From JAYUHK01 sp043778415 (lineage in GTDB: Bacteria > Bacteroidota > Bacteroidia > Chitinophagales > Saprospiraceae), in contig JAYWGG010000045.1 in assembly GCA_043778415.1 (NCBI GenBank), forward strand, positions 1 through 8,890: DNA of 8,890 nt, written 5' to 3'. Numbering within the stretch: position 1 is the first letter of the stretch; every line of letters begins with the position of its first letter. The position numbers and the translations under genes are program-made. Below are positions 6,026 to 8,890 of this stretch, one piece after another. The notes under the pieces are model-generated. The model was not told where the DNA came from. It was given only the letters and a program-made list of their open reading frames with translations, and did no database searches.

Positions 6026-7996
6026 TCACACCGTTTTGAACTCGATGCCTGCGTCGCGCATTTGCAGCACCGTATTTGTTTTGAGTTGGTCGTTGCCCTC
6101 AAACAGCTTATCTAAGGCGATGACTTTATGTGGCTTTTGCGCAATAACCGCGCCTATTATCGCCTGCGTAACCGCCTCGAGCAGCATGATTATTTCGCCG
6201 TCGTTGATGCTGTAATAATCGCCTTGGTGTGTTATTTTGCTATTCAAACCCTTGCCGCTTTTGAGCAAAAACTCGTACACCATGTTTTCTACGGTTGCCG
6301 TTTCGACTACGGGGTCGGTGAATAGCTCCATCTGCGCCTGCAAGGCATCTACATTATTGCCTTCTATCTGCCGCCACTCCTTAAAGTTGCTATCCGCCAG
6401 CTTCAATACCTTGAACCCTAAATCCTGCGCCGTCAAACCCGCAATCTTAGCGTTCAGGTTTGCTATTTCTGTGATAGTCTCTTCGGTCTGTATTTCGGCT
6501 TGTAGCTTTGCTATTTTTTTGGCTATTTCGTCGGTCAGCGCGGCTATCTCCGCCGCTATCTTTTTGGCGGCGCGGCGTATGCGTTCTTTGCTTATCTCGG
6601 CTATCGTCGCGTAGCCTGCCTTATGTGCCTCGCTGCTCGCATCGCACGCCTCGGGCAACTGCACACAGATATACTTCCGCCGCCCGCCGTCCTCTTTGTT
6701 CAGCTCCATCACCGCTTGTGCCGTCGTTCCCGAACCCGCGAAAAAATCGAGGATTATAAAATCTTTTTCTTCAAAATAATTAATTAAATATTTAGGTAAA
6801 CTTGTAGGTTTAGGATAATCGAATATCGGAAATTTAAACAAAGCTGCTACCTCAGAACGTCCTTGTAATACATCGCCTACTACATCTTTTGGTATTATTG
6901 TATTTGGTGCTAATATACTTGAAGTACTCTTTTTTGTATAAGGCACGAAGCCTTCTGTTTTTATTATTATTTCAGTTCCATTTTGTAATTCCTTCTCTAA
7001 ATATTCTTGACTCCAAATCATTTTACCTTTTAAACTAAAAGAATTTACTATCAAACCATCTTTAACTGTCACATCATTGAGCAATTCATAATTTGAAGAT
7101 TTAACTCCTTTTTGATACAACCCGTCTTTTAAAAAAGTAATGACAGTATTTCCATTAAAAAATAACTTACATTCTTTCATAGAGTTTTTTGTAAGAGAAG
7201 GTAATCCATCACTTCCTTCTTTCGAGCCTATTAAATGTTTAATATTAAAGATATTCTTACAGTAGCATATAACACTTTCTGCATTTTTTCTGAAAATTTT
7301 AGAACTATTATCAGGTCTAAAAGTACTCTCCCAAACATAACTCGCCACAAAATTCTCCTCTCCAAAAATCTCGTTCATCAGCAGCCTTAGATTATGGACT
7401 TCGTTATCGTCGATAGAAACGAATATCACGCCGTCCTGCCGCAGGAGGTTTTTAGCGAGGTAGAGGCGCGGCATCATCATACTGAGCCAATTGCTGTGGT
7501 ATTGTCCGTTTTCTTTGCTATTCTTCTTAAACATACCGTCGTTCGTCATATAGCCGTCCTCGTCTTTGTCGCCTACCCGCCTTGCGTACTCCGCTCGGGT
7601 TTCGCTAAACTTATCGGGGTATATAAAGCTGTCGTTGCCCGTATTGTAGGGCGGGTCTATATATATCATCTTCACCTTACCGAAGTAGCTTTTTTGCAGC
7701 ACTTTGAGTACGGCGAGGTTTTCGCCTTCTATAAAAATATGTTCGGTGTCGTCAAAGTTGCTGCTTTCGGCTTTGGCAGGCACGAGGGTTTTGGTCGTCG
7801 GCGTTTGCAGCACCTTAAAAGCATCGCTTTTGTCCGCCCAGTTTAGCACATAGCGTTCGTTACTAAAATTGATGGCTTCGCCGAGTGTTGCACGCAGCTT
7901 CTCCCAGTCTATTTTGCCCTCCGCAAACACCTCGGGCAGCAGCAGCCGCAGGGCGTTTAGTTTCTCTTGTTGCGGCGTGAGGCTCGTTGCTTCCAT
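6026..7996 (-). CDS. mod: Type III modification methyltransferase Mod (beta-class N6-adenine)
   Basis: A 656-residue DNA methyltransferase that recognises the target site, methylates adenine on one strand and guides Res. Seen: IFIEGENLAVLKVLQ (87-101); the catalytic DPPYNTG at 114-120; HSNWLSMMMPRL (167-178); FVSIDDNEV (192-200); and the AdoMet-binding FFAGSGTT at 418-425. DPPY before FxGxG is the beta-class order of Type III Mod proteins. Between them, about residues 215-412, lies the target-recognition region, much more A/T-rich than the rest (see 6761-7354). After the AdoMet motif, ERIRRAAKKI leads into an Ala/Ile/Glu/Lys heptad-like stretch (473-522) that looks like an added coiled coil. 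The C-terminal domain (525-656) is intact. Length is usual for the family. No simple repeat suited to phase variation is visible near the start. A TAACTTTG box lies 30 bases upstream. It heads the operon mod, KilA-N, res. Confidence 0.95.
   Translation of the reverse strand: MEATSLTPQQEKLNALRLLLPEVFAEGKIDWEKLRATLGEAINFSNERYVLNWADKSDAFKVLQTPTTKTLVPAKAESSNFDDTEHIFIEGENLAVLKVLQKSYFGKVKMIYIDPPYNTGNDSFIYPDKFSETRAEYARRVGDKDEDGYMTNDGMFKKNSKENGQYHSNWLSMMMPRLYLAKNLLRQDGVIFVSIDDNEVHNLRLLMNEIFGEENFVASYVWESTFRPDNSSKIFRKNAESVICYCKNIFNIKHLIGSKEGSDGLPSLTKNSMKECKLFFNGNTVITFLKDGLYQKGVKSSNYELLNDVTVKDGLIVNSFSLKGKMIWSQEYLEKELQNGTEIIIKTEGFVPYTKKSTSSILAPNTIIPKDVVGDVLQGRSEVAALFKFPIFDYPKPTSLPKYLINYFEEKDFIILDFFAGSGTTAQAVMELNKEDGGRRKYICVQLPEACDASSEAHKAGYATIAEISKERIRRAAKKIAAEIAALTDEIAKKIAKLQAEIQTEETITEIANLNAKIAGLTAQDLGFKVLKLADSNFKEWRQIEGNNVDALQAQMELFTDPVVETATVENMVYEFLLKSGKGLNSKITHQGDYYSINDGEIIMLLEAVTQAIIGAVIAQKPHKVIALDKLFEGNDQLKTNTVLQMRDAGIEFKTV
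6761..7354 (-). other. AT-rich target-recognition segment of mod
   Basis: This segment encodes about residues 215-412 of Mod, between the catalytic and AdoMet motifs, the known place of the DNA-recognition domain. Hand counts give 14, 24, 20 and 15 G/C per 60 in the lines from 6781 to 7020 (about 30%), against 35 per 60 at 6541-6600 and 32 per 60 at 7441-7500. The change is sharp near both ends. The frame stays open throughout, so it is a swapped functional module and not a disruption. Confidence 0.65.
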
Positions 7997-8025
7997 ATTA
8001 TATTTTGTGTGTTACAATTAGTTTG

Positions 8026-8033
8026 CAAAGTTA
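8026..8033 (-). promoter_or_regulatory. Putative Bacteroidota -7 box of the mod operon
   Basis: On the minus strand TAACTTTG matches the Bacteroidota -7 consensus TAnnTTTG exactly and lies 29 bases before the mod start codon at 7996, a usual distance for a short leader. The expected -33 TTG, about 20 bases further upstream, is not visible there; the sequence is A/T-rich instead. No other box of this kind was found before mod. Confidence 0.4.
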
Positions 8034-8100
8034 GGTTTTTTAAAATTATTTTCTTCTATGGAGTAATTATAAATTCATTTGGGAATGCGTCTAAAAAAAT

Positions 8101-8219
8101 TACTCATTTTTTCTGCTCAATATTCAATCAATCACTGCGTTATTTTTTCGTTTCAACGCCCTGTGTTGCGCCTCAAAAATGCCTTGTTATTGATTGAATT
8201 GATTGGAAAAAATTGAGTA
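8101..8219. repeat. Imperfect long inverted repeat upstream of mod
   Basis: The arms are about 31 bases long. The inner part is a perfect 11-bp match, ATTCAATCAAT (8122-8132) with ATTGATTGAAT (8189-8199). The outer part pairs TACTCATTTTTTC (8101-8113) with the complement of 8206-8219, which reads TACTCAATTTTTTC (one extra base). The bases between outer and inner parts match loosely with a small gap. The core of about 56 bases (8133-8188) contains no gene. No clear flanking target duplication is seen. It could be a small non-autonomous mobile element, a recombination site or a large RNA hairpin. Confidence 0.45.
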
Positions 8220-8357
8220 CCTTACTTTTCCTTCATTCCTTGTCCGTGCATACGCAGATGGTGGACGGGTTTGGAGTGTTGGAGCGAGAGCGAATGTTTT
8301 AATTTTACGACGCTTTGGATTTCTGTCGCTTTCTGATGGGCTACGCAAAAGTCAATA

Positions 8358-8890
8358 TTATCTGCTGCTTTTCAGCGCACGAAATTGTTTTGGTTTCAGA
8401 TTTTGGTCTGCAAGCTCGGCTATTTCCGTTGCTCTGTTCAGCCTTGTTTCTGGTCGTTTTGCGAGAGTAAGCCATTGCAAAATATTTCTTTTGTCTGACC
8501 TGCTCAAACCCATGAAATAAATTTTCGCGTTGGGTCTTTTCTGAAACGCTGCCTCCAAGTCGTCAGGAACAATGAGTGCCTCTGCTTGGTCTAAAATCGT
8601 CCATGAGCCGTTCTGTTTTGCTTTTTCGATTATCTCAAAGCCTGCTGCTGTCATCAGTCCGCTATTTGTGAGCCGTTCAATTTTTGCTTTATTCACTTTT
8701 GACCACACACTTTTGGGGTTTCGTCGGCTAAAAAACTGCATGAATTTCTCGTCGTCTATCGGTTTTGACTTGCTGTCTATCCAACCAAAGCAGAGTGCTT
8801 CGTCCACCGCTTCGCTGTAGATTACGGTCGGAATATTTGATTTTTTTTTGTAATAAATTAGCCATACGGATTGCACGGTGTTGTGATTTT
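8358..8890 (-). CDS. YdeI/OmpD-associated family protein, N-terminus outside window
   Basis: The visible 177 residues belong to the YdeI/OmpD-associated family, sometimes called bacteriocin-protection proteins; the molecular activity is not known. Seen: VWLIYYKKKSN, then EAVDEALCFGWIDSKSKPID, FSRRNPKSVWSKVNKAKIERL, GLMTAAGFEIIEKAKQNGSW and a C-terminal LSRSDKRNILQWLTLAKRPETRLNRATEI, which are the family's conserved blocks in their normal order. A GTG at 8876 could be read as a start, but the frame stays open to the edge and the residues before it (NHNTVQ) fit the family's usual N-terminal block, so the true start lies beyond 8890. It ends 361 bases before the mod start, in the same direction. 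A run of nine A on the coding strand (8841-8849) encodes KKK. It is probably a chromosomal neighbour and not part of the restriction locus. Confidence 0.85.
   Translation of the reverse strand, partial: NHNTVQSVWLIYYKKKSNIPTVIYSEAVDEALCFGWIDSKSKPIDDEKFMQFFSRRNPKSVWSKVNKAKIERLTNSGLMTAAGFEIIEKAKQNGSWTILDQAEALIVPDDLEAAFQKRPNAKIYFMGLSRSDKRNILQWLTLAKRPETRLNRATEIAELADQNLKPKQFRALKSSR

Larger units (their letters stand above)
7997..8357. other. Non-coding region upstream of mod
   Basis: This 361-base stretch holds a probable mod promoter box (8026-8033) and an imperfect long inverted repeat (8101-8219). From 8220 to 8357, just after the YdeI-family stop codon, the sequence is more G/C-rich and I recognise no gene, RNA or terminator in it. 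Plus-strand frames crossing the region have no family features and run into the antisense of real genes, so I read them as chance. Confidence 0.5.

Noticed and set aside
6026..7996. Phase-variable mod with simple sequence repeats
   Set aside because: I saw no tandem repeat or long homopolymer near the start or within the gene.
8203..8520. Plus-strand frame of 105 codons
   Set aside because: It runs antisense into the YdeI-family gene, starts inside the inverted repeat and shows no recognisable domain.
8841..8849. Run of nine A on the coding strand of the YdeI-family gene as a slippage site
   Set aside because: The run simply encodes three lysines where the family has KK or KKx, and nothing else points to phase variation.

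Overview
The window most likely comes from a member of the Bacteroidota. The evidence is indirect: Shine-Dalgarno signals are weak or absent, there is a TAnnTTTG-type -7 promoter box, and the copper cluster pairs an HMA/DUF3347 protein with a Cys-rich protein ending in a W-x-P-P-x-I tail, an arrangement I associate with this phylum. A GC-rich palindromic repeat sits inside a coding region. Genus cannot be read from the sequence. All genes I can support lie on the minus strand, so transcription runs from high to low coordinates.

Positions 1-2302 hold a copper-handling cluster. In transcription order it contains a small exported Cys-rich protein (2302-1931), an exported or lipid-anchored protein with an HMA metal-binding domain and a DUF3347 domain (1847-996), and the first 311 codons of a CopA/PcoA-type multicopper oxidase (933-1, cut by the window edge). 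The three probably act together in the cell envelope: the first two would bind copper and the oxidase would detoxify Cu(I). A stem-loop between the second and third genes may reduce read-through. The oxidase gene carries an in-frame palindromic C/G-rich repeat that looks like an inserted element.

Positions 2426-7996 hold a complete Type III restriction-modification locus interrupted by one gene: mod (656 aa beta-class N6-adenine methyltransferase), then a KilA-N domain protein (299 aa), then res (884 aa helicase-nuclease). The KilA-N stop codon overlaps the res start as ATGA. Base composition is mosaic. Most of mod and res is near 50% GC in the lines I counted, while the KilA-N gene and the target-recognition part of mod are near 30%. 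This suggests a swapped specificity domain and an acquired middle gene.

Positions 7997-8357 are non-coding as far as I can tell. They contain a likely mod promoter box and an imperfect long inverted repeat of about 119 bp. The window ends with most of a YdeI/OmpD-associated family protein (8890-8358), whose N-terminus lies outside.

The most unusual items are the KilA-N gene inside a Type III restriction operon, the AT-rich recognition-domain island in mod, and the coding palindrome in the copper oxidase. I see no complete system here that I can call new with confidence.
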